Shown: positions 33,173 through 46,308 of the stretch, in pieces | Layout: every line of letters begins with the position of its first letter | Numbering within the stretch: the stretch's first letter is position 1 | Assembly: GCA_029204225.1 (NCBI GenBank) | Contig: MU831882.1 | Span: 1 to 64,000, forward strand | Length of the DNA stretch: 64,000 nucleotides | Reading direction: 5' to 3' | Source: Diphasiastrum complanatum | Taxonomy: Eukaryota; Streptophyta; Lycopodiopsida; Lycopodiales; Lycopodiaceae | The notes under the pieces: generated by a model | The model's database searches: none | Told to the model about the DNA's origin: nothing | What the model saw: the letters and a program-made list of their open reading frames with translations, nothing else | Translations under genes and position numbers: made by a program

Positions 33173-36100
33173 TGGTATCAGAGCCTACCTAAGTTTTACA
33201 AGCAAATCTAATCATAAAGTTTGCAGGTCTGATCAGATTTCAAGCTAGGAATTGTCTAGATTCTACCTTCTAGCTAGTTTGCAGTTTTCTTGGGATTCTG
33301 AGCTATAAACCACATTGAATGGGCCAGATCAGGTAATGTACGGAATTTCAGGTGCTGGCACATGTGAAATCCACCCATTTTCAGATTGGTGGTTCTCTCT
33401 CACCTCAATTCCAAATTTCAAGCAAATTAGCCCACTAGAAAGCTAGAAATGTGCAAAATCTGATGCAATTTGAATCATGATAGTTGGATAAGCCAATCAG
33501 AAGCTATAAGCTTTTGAAGAGTCATAGGTAGGGCACCTAGACCTGTGGCAAATCATGTGTACATGTCATTTATCACAAAAATCATCCAGAAGCTACATAA
33601 TCTCATCTGTATGTGATTTAGACAAAACTTATAGGTTCTAGGCAAATTGTTTCATACGAATAGATTGTATTTGAATCAATTTGATATTCTTGGAATATTT
33701 CACACGTGTGAAATTCAGAGAACCATAACTTTTGCCATACTTCATCTTTTTTGATGATTCAAATCTTGTTTTAGAGAGATTGTCAAGCTAGTGAGATCTA
33801 TCTCACAGTTTTTTGCTTAGTCTTACATAGGATTTGGTTTTGTACCCTTGATTGGTTCCTATAGTGAGAAGATAAACAATTCCTTCATTCATCTTTTTTG
33901 ATTTCCATCATTCTTTATGACTTCAATGGGTGTCTTTCTATTAGAAGCAAGTGAAAGATTGTCAACCTCCAATTACTCAATTTGGAAGGTTAGAATGGAA
34001 TTTGTCTTAATACTACAAGATGTGATGGATATTGTACTTGGCATTGAAGAAGAACCACAAATTGCTCAAGAAATTTCAAAGTACAAAAAGAGAGCTAGGA
34101 TGGCTCTACATTATATCAAGATGAATGTCTCAAATGACATCTTAAGAGAAATTGGTGCTTGTACTAATGCCAAAGATGCTTGGGATACTCTCAAGTCTAT
34201 CTATGAGGCAAAGAATACTTCTAGACTTCTTACACTACGAAACCAAATTTTTCAAAGTGTACAGAGAAGTGATGAATGTGCTTCAGCTTATGTAATGAGA
34301 GTTAAAGACCTCCATAGAGAATTGTCATGCATAGGAGACTCCATCAACCAAAATGAACTTGTTCAAGTCATACTTAATGGGTTAAAGGAGGAATATGACA
34401 ACCTTGTTCAGAGTTATGCCATTAAGGAGGAGCTACCAAGTTTGGAAGCACTCCAAGGTGTCCTAATTTCTGAAGAATCAAGACAAGAGTATAAACTCTT
34501 GAAAATGGAAAGACTTTCTCTCAACACTGATGGTAAATCTCTCTTTACCAAAGACAAGCACAAGACAAGACGTAAGAATCAACACCAATCCTCTTCAAGC
34601 AAGAACAATCTTATTTCCAAGGAGAAAGGAGATGAGGATGAGTCCTCTCAAGCTTCCACATCCAAGAAGAAGAAGAAAAACATCAAGTGTTTCTTTTGTG
34701 GCAAGAAGGGGCATTATGCCACCAATTGCTTCAAGAAGAAGAGTCAATTCAAGAAAGCTAACATTTCTAATGAAGAGAAGGAAGATGCTCATGCAAGTGA
34801 TGGAGAGGGATCTCTTATGGTCTCGAGTTTTTCTTCATCACCTTTCAAGAAGGATGGTTCGTGGTATATCGACAGTGGAGCTTTTTCACATATGTGTAGC
34901 TCCAGGCATTCTTTTTCATCCATGTCACCTTATGAAGGAGCCAAGAAGTCCATCTACACAACAAATGATCATGAGTGTGCTATTGAAGGCATAGCGACCA
35001 TTCCCTTAAAGCTTTCTTCATCAAAAGTTCTTTCTCTGTCTAAAGTACTTTTTGTTCCTAAGTTAACAAAAAATCTTATTAGTGTTGGGCAATTGTTTGG
35101 CAGTGGACTAGATGTGAATTTCAATGTTGATACATGTACAATCAAGAAGCATGATGAGATCCTTGCATTTGGGTCTAAATATGGTGGAATCTACAAGCTT
35201 GATTCCAAAGAGTATGCTAACTCTTGTAATAGTGCTTTTGTTATTCATATGTCTTTGGAGGAACTATGGCATAGAAAGTTGGGATATCCTAACTATAGTT
35301 CTATGGTGTCCATGGTCAAGAAAGCCAAAGATATTGGCCTGACTAATCTTATCTCCAAGAATCTCAAGCCATGTGAGGCTTGTGCCATATCTAAGTCTCA
35401 TAAGAAACCTTTTTCAAAGTCATCTATCAAGACTACACATCCATTGGAGCCCATACACTCGGATGTGCACTTCTCATCTTCAAAGAGCAAGGGTGGTGCT
35501 ACTTGCTTTGTAACTTTCATTAATGATTTCACTAGATTTACTTGGGTATATCTTCTAGCTTCAAAATCTATGGTGTTTGACTATTTCCTAAAGTTCAAAG
35601 CTCTAGTTCAAAAGCAATTTTCTTACAAAATCAAGATTCTTAGAAGTGATGGAGGTGGTGAGTACACTTCCAATAAATTTCATGATTATTGTGAGCTTGA
35701 AGGCATTAAAAGGGAGTTTTCTTGTGCATATACACCATCTCAAAATGGGGTGGCTGAAAGAAAGAATAGAATACTGTGTGAATGTGCCAAAACCATTAGA
35801 ATTGAGGCATCCTTGCCAAAAGACTTTTGGGGTGAGGCTATCAATTGTTCAAACTATCTTTGCAATAGACTTCCTCATGTTGCACTTGGAGGAAAGTCAC
35901 CATATGAGCACTCTATTTGAAGAAACCTAATGTTGAACACCTTAGAGTATTTGGATGCATATGCTTTGTCCATATTCCCTTGGAAACGAGAAAGAAGGAT
36001 GATCCTTGTGCAAGCAAAGGAGTAATGGTTGGATATTCATCCAACAAGAAAGCCTATCGAATTTACATGCTCTCTACCTCTAGAGTAATTGATAGTAGAG

Positions 36101-37904
36101 ATGTAGTTTTTTATGAAGAAAAAAAGTCCAATCTTGGAGGGGCCGAGATCAAGCAACCTCAAAATCTATCACCTATTGTTATTGAAGACAATCAACATAT
36201 GGAGGAGTCAAGATTTGAAGATGGAAGTCCTCGGATTTTCACTCCTAGAAGATCCATGAGGGAGAGATCCGAGCCCAAGAGGCTCACTTGTGATGACAAA
36301 GGAAAACAAGTGGATCTTGATTCCACTTATGCTTATTTTGTTTCTCATGAGGAGCCCAAAGATGTCCAAGAAGCCCTCAATACCAAGGAGTGGTATGAGG
36401 CCATGAAGATTGAATATGATGCCTTGATCACCAACCACACATGGGAGCTAGTGGATCCACCACCTTACATGCATATCATTGGATGCAAGTGGGTGTTCAA
36501 GATCAAGTACAATCATGATGGCTCCATCAACAAGTACAAGGCAAGATTATGTGCCAAAGGCTTTGCACAAATATATGGCCTTGACTATGAAGAAACCTTT
36601 GCTCCTGTAGCAAAGATGGTGACAATAAGAATCATAATCTCTCTTGCCTTATTTTTTTAAGAGAAAACTGTTTCAACTTGATGTCTCCAACGCTTTTTTG
36701 AATGGCTATCTTGAGGAGGAGATATACATGGAACAGCCTCAAGGATTTATCATGGAGAAATCTAAAGTGTCTTTGCTATTTAGAAGTCTTTATGGCTTAA
36801 AGCAAGCACCTAGATCATGGTATTCAAGACTCAACAACTTTCTACTTTCATTAGGATTTGTGCTTAGTGACTATGATCCTTCTATGTACTTAAAGTTTGA
36901 TGGTAATCATTCTCCTAATCTATGTAGATGACATTATTCTTAGTGGAATTTGCTTGATGCTAGTTCAAGAAACCAAAGATGCATTAGGAAAAGAATTTAA
37001 AATGCAAGATCTAGGAGAGATCCATTACATTTTGGGCCTTGAGATTGATTTTCATGAAGAGTATGCTTTTATTTGTCAATCTAGATATGTCTTTTCTATG
37101 TTGAGAAAATTCAATATGCAAAGTTGTAAAGGCATAGATACTCCCATGGAGCAACATGTAAAAGATCCTATTAAAGGTGATGAAAGATCCTTCGAGGACA
37201 TCACACTTTATAGGAGTCGTATAGGCTCTTTAATTTGGCTTACTATCACTAGACCCGATTTGAGCTATTGTGTGCACAAATTGAGTCAATTTATGCAAGA
37301 TCCCAAGATACAACATTGGAAGATGGCCAAGAGAGTTCTAAGATATGTATCTTCTACTCAAGATTATGGTTTATTGTATAAGAATGAAGATCTAACCATT
37401 GTTGGCTATTTGGATTCCGATTTTGCAAGTGATAAAATGGATCAGAAGTCCATTAATGCATATACTATCTTTCTTGGAGGCAATCTTGTTTCTTGGCTTT
37501 CAAAGAAGCAAGATACCATATCTCTATCATCTTGTGAGGCCAAGTACAAAGCACTCACTACAACAACTAAAGAGGTGCTTTGGATCAAGAGATTAATCAT
37601 GGAGCTAAAGTGCATCAAAGAGGATGATCTTCCATTGATCAAATGTGACAACATATCGGCACAAGCTCTTGCAAACAATCCTATTTTTCATGCAAGAAGC
37701 AAGCATGTAGAAGTGGTACACCATTTTGTAAGGGAAAAGCTCATTGGAGGTGAAATCAACTTAGAACATGTCGACACATCTTCGTGTATTGCTGATCTTC
37801 TCACAAAGCCACTTTGCAAAAGTGCCTTCTCAAAGCACAGGTCTAATCTTGGTCTTATCTCAAGATCAATGCTTGATCCACATTAGATACATTTTTAGGA
37901 GGAG
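33173..37904 (+). mobile_element. Ty1/copia element B, internal region (broken)
   Basis: The primer site is at 33173, with a leader to about 33916. Gag-pol begins at Met 33917 (MTSMGVFLLEASERLSTSNY). Parts in order: UBN2-type gag, zinc knuckle CFFCGKKGHYATNC (near 34690-34730), protease WYIDSGAFSHMC (near 34860), pre-integrase, integrase core, RT first half (FKIKYNHDGSINKYKARL near 36500, LYGLKQAPRSWY near 36790), RT YVDDI region near 36920, and RNase H to 37886. The purine tract aggaggag ends at 37904. It is largely complete but broken, with about three breaks in the reading frame visible. It belongs to the same lineage as element C. Confidence 0.96.
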
Positions 37905-38518
37905 TGTCAAAATATTGAAAAATCTATCTAATGTTGTAAGCATGGGTCCTAAAAATGCCAAAGATGAATTAAGCTCTTTTGGCTTAGTAAAGACCCATCT
38001 TAGAATTAAATATTCAAGGTAGGTAGAATTAGAAACTCGAGCTACCATAGAAATTGCCATTTGTACTTTACATGCCACATTCATTGCATGAAAAGACTAT
38101 GTGGCACAATTAGACATAGTGAGGTGGCTTGGATAAGTCTAGATAGCTTGAGAGGTGGATCCACAACTCCAATTCAACTCAAAGTAGGAGGAGAATCCAT
38201 GGATCTATATATATGTGATGTACTCTCATTAAGAAAATGATGAAATTTGTGTGTAATGCAAATTTGGAGACAAGCTCTTTGTGCCCTCTCTCTCTCCACA
38301 AGTTTTGTACTTGTTATTTTCTCTCTCTAGCCAAGTAGAGGCATTTATGATGCTTAGTCTTATGTTTTGTTGACAGATCTTGCTTGTAACACAATAATAT
38401 TGCTTGTATGATCAGCTTTCCTATTGACAACCAATGCTAGTCTGATCTTTATGGTGTTATTGGGCTTAGGAGATTAAAAGTACATGTGTAGGGCGTCCCA
38501 CACATGTGAAATTCAACA
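37905..38518 (+). repeat. 3' LTR of copia B
   Basis: 614 bp, TGTCAAAATATT...TTCAACA, followed by GCCTG (38519-38523), the same five bases that precede the left LTR. It is longer than its partner because of a few small insertions. Divergence of roughly 4-5 percent marks an insertion clearly older than element A. Confidence 0.95.
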
Positions 38519-38523
38519 GCCTG

Positions 38524-39650
38524 CTTGCATTTATTACAGCTGCCTAGAAATACTAGTTCCTACATGGTCATTCCATCTTCTGGGATTCACCCACCACCAT
38601 GAGGCTTACGTAGTTTCTATCTATCATGCTTACCTAGTAGTTCTCGGCTTTCAGTCTTCGTTCATCTTGTCTTCTCAGAGACCTCCTCGGTCTAAGGTGA
38701 GAGGTGCTCTTGGGTAGCTCTTGCAGAGTATCTTGGAGATTCGACAGATCAGCCAACAAATTCAAAACAATTTAAGTCTCTTTTGATCAAAAATTGTAGA
38801 AGGAAATTTAAATTACCTATCATTGATGTCTATAAAGCTAAATTAAGGAATAAAGGGACAACAATAGTTGAAGTAGAATCAATGTATGTATCTTATCTAA
38901 AGTTTGGGTTGATTCTTGATCTAGAGCACCATTCTTTTCTAGATGAATTTTCTTCATTACAATAAAGTAAACATTTGATAGGAGAATAGATGAATGTCAT
39001 GTTTTAATCATAGCATCTAACATTTGATCCATTCATTTGCATTGCATTTACATGGTGAAACAAAAAATCAAGAAAATAGACAAGCATCAAGAAATCTAGA
39101 AATCTAGGCAAGATAGAAGAAAGTTCACCAAATATTGCAAAGAAAGGTAGAAATCTCCATTATTGTTGATCATTCATAACACAGGGTCTTAAGCTAGAGC
39201 ATTTTCAAGATCTCATGTGATGGAAGACACACAAACCACCAATTGGCAAAGCCATAGCTCTCATTGAAGAGAAGCTCAGAAAGTCACTTTCTTAACATTT
39301 GAGTCACTTTGGAAAAAGCAAAAAATGCGACTCTCCATATTTACTCGCAAATTCTGACAGGCTAAAAAGGCGACACTGCATTTTTCCACGAGATTTTTGA
39401 TAGGCGAAATATGTGACACCGTGGTAACACTCCATGTAATTTTGCAGACTGTGTAATAATACTTGTAAAACTGCAGACTGTGAAAAGACACGGGAAAATC
39501 CCCAGAACTGGGTAAACAATGGATGAAGATTTAAACCGATTAGTCGATTAGTAAGAAGGAGAATAATCCAACAAATGTAGCTCAAAGTTGCAACACTCTT
39601 TAGCCTTCTTTCTAAGATAGAGTTTTTTTAATAAGATGTAAACTATTTAG
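38524..39650. other. Unassigned spacer right of copia B
   Basis: The first 200 bp may be the other half of the sequence into which B inserted. The rest is AT-rich with short chance frames only. Confidence 0.4.
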
Positions 39651-39990
39651 AACATGCATATGAGCTTACCATTTACATTAGTTGCTCAAGGCCCATTTAC
39701 TCCCTATGAATATGATACAAGAGAGGAAGCTCACCAATACTACAAATCATTATTTAGCAAACAACATTGCCAATTGTTAATAATGAGAGAACTTGTTTAT
39801 AGTGGTAACACCAACTAGTGAATTGCCATTTTGATTGAATAGTTAGTGATTGATCTCGATAAAAAATCCATATGGATCCATCTCTTTCATATTGATGGTA
39901 GTTGTGAAAGTATTGTACTTTAGGACCATAAATGGATTTACAAAATATCCACAAGAGTGATTGGGTGCTTGCTTTACAACCTATCAAAAA
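39651..39990 (+). pseudogene. Unidentified coding fragment, copy 1
   Basis: A plus-strand frame starting near 39658 reads about 50 residues (begins MSLPFTLVAQGPFTPYEY, contains REEAHQYYKSL and ends MRELVYSGNTN). It matches a second copy at 52740-52990 on the minus strand at protein and DNA level, and the match continues past the stop into non-coding sequence. I do not recognise the family. It may be a piece of a host gene picked up by a copia element, or a part of an element I cannot place. Confidence 0.4.
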
Positions 39991-40188
39991 ACTAGACACA
40001 AAAAAGCTGATCTAGATTGGCAATTTGACAATCAACAAGCAAGAACAATCAATAGCATTGATCAATCACTAAATCCAACTTGGCATTTGTGTGATACAGG
40101 CTATAGTATGGCCTACAAGCTGAGAAACAAGTACAAATTTATTTGGTTGCATTTGGATCACAAAAACTCAATGTACAATGTGGAGTAG
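39961..40188 (+). other. Short ORF of unknown nature
   Basis: 76 codons following directly on the fragment above. Aromatic- and charge-rich (ends WLHLDHKNSMYNVE). No homology is recognised. It may belong to the same captured sequence or be chance. Confidence 0.2.
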
Positions 40189-40199
40189 CTCGAGATTAA

Positions 40200-40585
40200 A
40201 AATAATCTATTATCACTATGGGAGCTTGGAATACATAGCAAAAGTGACTTCCTTTGTAAAGTTAGGTGAATTTCCAGCATGTAATAAGGAAATTAACTCA
40301 TCCATTTGGACCTAAAATGAAACTCTAGTCTATTTCCTAGAGTCATGCTTGGTAGATAGCTAGTTGGTCAATTCTCACCTTAAATCTAGGATGTAGGTCC
40401 TATAAACTAGGAATACTACCAAATTGACTTCACCAACTCATTAGACTTGGTCTAACCTATAGTAGGGTAGGTTTACCACATGTCTCCATGGCCTCACACG
40501 TGTGGGACCCACTTATGTACATTATACATGATTCTACAAGGTTTTTGATCAAGCTAGATTTGCCAATTTTTGACAATTCTTCACA
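40200..40585 (-). repeat. 3' LTR edge of copia relic F (left limit approximate)
   Basis: Ends ttcttcaca at 40585, followed by a purine-tract complement (ctcctcaaat). It carries a CACACGTGTG palindrome at 40496-40505. The left limit is uncertain. Confidence 0.55.
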
Positions 40586-42721
40586 CTCCTCAAATCTAGC
40601 TTGATCTATTTTCAACTCTCTTTCTAGATGAATGAATGCTTTTAAGAGTGTCTAAAAACTCCAGCTACAAACATGGAACTTTTGAGACTCCAATAGAGAA
40701 TGATTTCCATGAAGGATCTTTCACCACCTCTTAAAGGATCCCTTACAAGATGTTCCACAAGTGTGTCTAAATACATGTAGCACGTTTCAAAAACTATACA
40801 TCATGCCAAGCCAGGGATTCCAAGGCATTTTGTGAACTTGAAGATATATCAATTAAACTGTTAAGTGCATACATAATGTTGCAAAAGACAATTTGCCTTG
40901 CTTGATCCACATGATTGAGCCTTGATGGCTCCACCTTGATACTCAAGGTTCTTCTTGGAGTCCTCGGCTCTTGAGCTTGCTCCTCCACTTGACTTGACTC
41001 CAAACCATCAATGAATTGAATAAGGTGTTGATCCAAAGGTACTTCTTCAAGTTTACAAATCTTCCACTCTTGAAAGATCACATTTCCACCATTGACAACT
41101 TCTTTGGTGGAAAACATGTAGATTCTACAATCTCTACTTGAAGAGCAAAACATTACCATTATTCCTATTATTGAACTAGGATAGTCTTTGGTCCTTACAT
41201 TGGAATGATCATGCACAAAGCATGTGGACATATTCAAACTATTACAAAAATAGTTAACCAATGAAATTGCTTTATCAACAACAAATGTAGATTTGAAAGC
41301 ATCTAATTTCATTGTCTTGTCATACAAAGTACTAAACACCATCAATATTAAAGATAAGCAACAAGTCACATGTCTACTAACACTATCTATGAACAAATCA
41401 AAGATAGTAGTGTCTCCAATGCTTTCCACCCTTGCAACATGCACACTTGAATGGGCAATTTGCATGCAATTTGATGACTTGGCCTTTGTCATTGAGGACC
41501 TCCTTGGAACTCTCATGCTTTGAGGCTAATCCTCAAGATCTTCCTCCTTTTGATGCTCCTCCTCAATGCTAGCAAGATCTCCACTTGAGTGATCTCCTCC
41601 TTTTCCAAGTCACATTCTCAAAAGCAATATTAGCTTCCAATTTAAACAATCTTCCATGTTTAAATCCTTTTGCAATGCAAACACCATTCTTCAAAATGGA
41701 ACAAACTCCATGCTTAAAGTGGACATCCAAACCACTTTCCAAGAGTTGACCAACACTTAGCATATTCTTGGTGATTGATGGTACATAAAGGACATTTTCT
41801 AGATCCATACTTATTGAGGATTCTAGATACAAAGAGATGGTACCAACACCATCTATCCTACACTCTTCATCACTTGTAGTAAAGACAAACTTTTTGACGT
41901 CATTGAATGAGTGTAAGGTTGAGAAAAAGTCATTTTCACAAGTCATGTGGGAGCTAGCCCCACTATCAATCCAGCAAGTGTCTCTTGAATTGCTATTGCT
42001 TGTTGGTGAGGATGTAGATGCTATCAAGAACACATCTACTTCATCGTCCTCCTCCTCATGTGCAAGGTTTCCTTGTTTGTCCTCCTCCTCTCGGTAGCCT
42101 CTTGTAGCATTCAGATGCATAATGCCCCTTCTTTCCACAAAAGAAGCATTTTTGCTTTGACTTATTCTTCTTTCCATTTGAGCTTGATGCTTCATCCTCT
42201 TCTTTGGCCTCCTTTGGATTTTCCTTCTTTCCATTGGTCTTATTTTTGCCCTCGAATGAGAAATTGGCTTTCTCATCTCCATCTTGCAAGGACAATGAAC
42301 TCATTCTTGCCTTGGTGTGGAGCATCCTACACTCTTCAACCACTAATACACTATGAGGTTTTTCTATAGTTGGCAAAGTGTCTTGGATGGCAAAACTTTG
42401 GACCAAATTTGTGAAATCATCTCCTAGACCATTAAGGATGATTTGTACAAGCTCTCCATCATGAATCTTCTCTCCAATGGAAGCCAACTCTCTATTTAGA
42501 GACTTGATTCTAAGCACATAGTCTTGTGCACTCTCCTCACTTCTTCTCATGCTTTGCAAGATTTGGTTTCTGAGCATGAGGACTCTAGAAGTGTTGCTTG
42601 ATTCATAGATTGATTTTATAGAATTCCAAACCTCTAGTGCACCAATGGATAGTAGAACCCAAGAGAACCATGTATAAGCATGAATGAGACAAGAGAGAGA
42701 GAGAGTATCCTCTCTATCCAT
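40586..42721 (-). mobile_element. Ty1/copia relic F, internal region
   Basis: Minus-strand frames in order: gag (near 42290-42640, MLRNQILQSMRRSEESAQDY), zinc knuckle CFFCGKKGHYASEC (near 42120-42165), protease CWIDSGASSHMTCE (near 41930-41975), pre-integrase (LENVLYVPSITKNMLSVGQL near 41750-41810), and decayed integrase/linker sequence (40794-41516, ending in a 'RTPRRTLSIKVEPSRL' linker). RT and RNase H are not seen. Fossil with several breaks. It is closer to element A than to B or C. Confidence 0.88.
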
Positions 42722-43500
42722 GAGTTACATCCTTTTATAGTAGGTCCAAAACCTAAATTGCCACTTGGTTTCCTTCCAATATGAAAACCCTACTATTTTT
42801 AGGACTAGGTTTAATGTACCCAACATTCAAATTTGAATATACTCAAACTCAATATCTAAACTTTTCCACACATTCCAAAAGTGTTTATTCAATAGCATCC
42901 AACAATACATTAAGAATAACTTGAACAAGCTCTCCTTTTGGATATGCCGGCTATAGGCTAATAGAAACCTGTCATCATTGTCAATGGAAAGCGTGTAGAG
43001 AGCATAAACGTTGATGATAATTGCAATTTGAATATTATGTGCTTAATCTAGATACAAACTATGAGTCGAGTTCACGTTCTTGAGTAAAATACAAACTATG
43101 AGGAGCGGTCATGAATATGTTTGCTAATTTGAATGTGGTTATAAGTTTTGTTGTGTAACTTTGGGTGAGCAAGATGTTATCAAGTTGAAGCCAATCTCAA
43201 GTTAGCATGAAGTTAAATGTTTTACGGTCTATGTAGGTGGAAGTTCAATGGGACATGTTCATCAATATATATGGTGCATCAGTTCGAAGACATGCACGTC
43301 AATGTGCTAATACTGTAATTTGAAGATATATACATCAATGTGTCTAGTACCATAATTTGAATATTTTTGACGTTATATAAACCCATCTGTCTTTAGCTAG
43401 CCATGAACAATAAATTATGTGCAAAAAAACTCCAAAACTTGCTTTCCATTTACTCGCAGAATGTTTGAACTTGTTCAGACTATAGGATTGCAAGCCAAAC
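42722..43500. other. Unassigned spacer
   Basis: AT-rich. The first 200 bp may be part of the F leader or LTR. Nothing else was seen. Confidence 0.4.
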
Positions 43501-43700
43501 ACTCCCATATCTAGGTACAAAGCTTTCTAAGCTTGATGAATCACAACCATTTGATGCTGTACTATATAGGCAATTAGTAGGGAGCCTAATTTACCTTACC
43601 ACAACTAGGCCAGATATATGCTATGTTGTTGGTATTGTAAGTCAGTTTATGGCAGCACCTACAGAAATGCATTAGAAGGCAGCCAAACACATATTGTGAT
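43500..43700 (+). mobile_element. Ty1/copia scrap (RT/RNase H junction)
   Basis: A plus-strand reading near 43520-43690 gives LVGSLIYLTTTRPDICYVVG and 'SQFMAAPTEMH', the conserved block just upstream of copia RNase H. It differs in sequence from elements A-C, so it comes from another copia lineage. Confidence 0.8.
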
Positions 43701-45157
43701 AAAGGCACTTCCATTTATGGCTTGGTGTACCAGTAATCCATCTTGGATTAGTCATTTTTGCATGTATCCTTGGTATATACTTCTCGTATGTACCTACACA
43801 TGCCCAATCATGGTTAATTCTTAAAAACCAAGTTCATATTAATTTTGCATTCCCGCATATATTCTCAATATCATTGGGATTCACTTCTCATATGTACCCA
43901 CATGCAAATCATGATTGTATAAAAATCTTTAATCCCTCTTATATTAGTCTTCTATTTGTCATTCATGGATGTCTTTGGGGTACATCTTGCATATGTACTT
44001 GTACTTCCACATGCCAAGCCACAAAACACTAGATGAAAAAGTTCATATATTCATAATAAAAATAAATCTTTACGCAATAAAAAAAATCTTTATTATTCAA
44101 GGCTACATCTAAAAAATTCATAGAATAATAGAAACCCACCAATTTGAGGATCAATAAAATGTTTGCTCTCGATGTCAGACTTGTTCTTTTTCCAAGCCTT
44201 TGCCCTTAACCTGTGAGCACGAGCCTTTGAAAGTATAAATCCCTCAAGACATGCCTTTAAACTTTTAGTAATGCCATCTGCTCATTCTTGCTTTCCATTT
44301 GAAAGGCATCTACCAAATTTTCATCTAATTTGCAAAGGATTCTAAATGCTCATTTGGATATAGCCAATGAGACATTGACACCTAAGCATGAAACCTTCTA
44401 ATCAAATGTGCACATAGATAGCCAATGACGAGCTGTGTGTTTTATGTAATAGCGGGTCATTGCTTGTCCATGTTGCAAGAAGATCCAACTTTTCACCTTT
44501 GCATTATGTAGGGGGACGCCCGCTACACTCCCTACGCGTCCCCCCCCCCCCATGGGGTGGGAAACTGTTGTCGTGTACCACTTTGTATAGACTCCATTTT
44601 GTGAGATGTAACTCAGAGGGCCCAAACAATTTGAAATAAAAAAAAGTCAAAATTGTTTCCAAGATCTATATATCTAGAGAAGTGGTGGTGATATTTGCTT
44701 TTCTATCCTCAAGGTCTACAAAGTTTGATTCAAATTGGGTAGAGCGATAAGCCCTCATTTAGAAATAACATCCATAAGGATCTCAAAGATTTTTTCCTAA
44801 TATGTGAAAACAATCCTTGAGCCACCTATTTCAAAAGCTTTACTAGTCATCACAGCAATCATCTTTGAAGTCAACCATTAGGGCAAGAAGAGCATGGGGC
44901 TATCGATTGTAATGGCATGGCAGGCCAATGGCTAATTCCACCATGTATGCAAACACCCATGGGCTTGTAGAAGACATTCTGCCATAATTGTTGATAGATG
45001 GCTCGTGTAACGAGGTGTTGATGTAAGACTAAGCTATGCAAGCATAAATGGCATGCTCATTACTCTTTTGTTGCACCCATTATATAATGCTCTAGCATGT
45101 TGATGCACTTTGGTTATTGTGCATGAAAAGGATATTGTGTGTCTGTGTGTGTGTATC

Positions 45158-45210
<53 letters not shown>

Positions 45211-45740
45211 CACATTATCTATGTATATATAGATATAGATATTATACAGCTCTTTGGGCATGTGTAAAACCCACATGCCCTTCATGTGCACATAGGATTG
45301 TGATGGCCAAAAAGTTAAATGGCTAAAATAACAACTCCCACTCCCTGCCTGACAGTATTCCCCCAGAAGCCTCATTCTTTGCAGAGTTTTACCTTTTGTA
45401 AGAATGAGCGAGTGCTAATAACAAGCCTAGCAAACAACTTGACCATATAGAATTGAATCAGCTGAAATTTTAGAAAAATCCGTTAATTAGGCTTCAAAAC
45501 AAGATTTGCAAGAAATTGATCCCTGCAGCCCATGGGCTCAGAGAACAGAGGTTGAGAATTAAGAAAATTGCATCAGGGTGCATATGCATATTGCAAAATA
45601 AAGCTGCTTGTTAAGTTTTTGCCAAATAAAAGTATGTAACTCCACAAAAACCCAATCAAGGACCTCTTTATTTCGAGAAATCACTGTACTGCAAAAGACA
45701 TAATTTTGTGAAAATCAAACAAATCCCCTTTTAACTCTAA
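43701..45740. other. AT-rich spacer
   Basis: No gene. It holds repeated phrases around 'catatgtac' (43740-44000), a short hairpin of gggggacgc/gcgtccccc near 44513-44546 with a C13 run, and the TA/GATA microsatellite at 45161-45210. Confidence 0.5.
45161..45210. repeat. (TA)n(GATA)n microsatellite
   Basis: About 15 TA units run directly into four GATA units. Confidence 0.9.
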
Positions 45741-46195
45741 AATATGAATCTCAGAAAATTGGAAGCCAATCACACGTCACCTCAAACCCATTTTGCTGGT
45801 AATTCTAGCACTCAGGGTAATAGTAGCAGAGTCTGCCAATAACAAACAGAAACTTATTTATAGATCACTGACTGAAAATTTCACCAACAGACCATTCAAA
45901 AAAGCTTAAAGATTGTCTACAAGATCAGTTACATTCCTCCAAGCCAGTTAGAGCTATCTATCACTTGACAGAGAGATTGATTGCTACATTCTGGAACTTC
46001 CCTCTCCATCTTTTTAGAAGATGAATCTCGGGAACTGGAAGCTAATCACATGTGGCCTTACTCATTCTGCTGATAAGTTCTAGCACTCAGGGTAACAGCA
46101 GCAGAGTTTGCGAACAAGAAACTGGACATTCACAAAAGCTTAAAGATCGTCTACAAAAACAGTTATATTCCTTCCAAGCCAGTTAGAGCTATGAC
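45741..46195 (-). repeat. Direct duplication 3' of the OCTOPUS-like gene
   Basis: Copy 1 is about 45741-45959 and copy 2 about 46018-46195. They share 'tgaatctc', 'cactcagggtaa.ag.agcagagt' and 'ccaagccagttagagctat' in the same order. Copy 1 has about 45 extra bases. The copies fall in the expected 3' UTR or downstream flank of the gene ending at 46309. Confidence 0.8.
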
Positions 46196-46308
46196 TGCAC
46201 AGATGAGCCATCCAGTAACTGCCGTGATGCTGCAACATTTGTAAGATCACGAGTACACAAAACATTCTGCATTGTTCTTTCTCAGCAAAGATCAAAGTGA
46301 AATAACCT

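Noticed and set aside
44513-44560. C-rich hairpin as a terminator or transposon end
   Set aside because: Short stem (9 bp) with a poly-C run; no second end or target duplication found.
45034-45375. 113-codon minus-strand ORF
   Set aside because: Built largely on the TA/GATA microsatellite (repeating Tyr-Ile).
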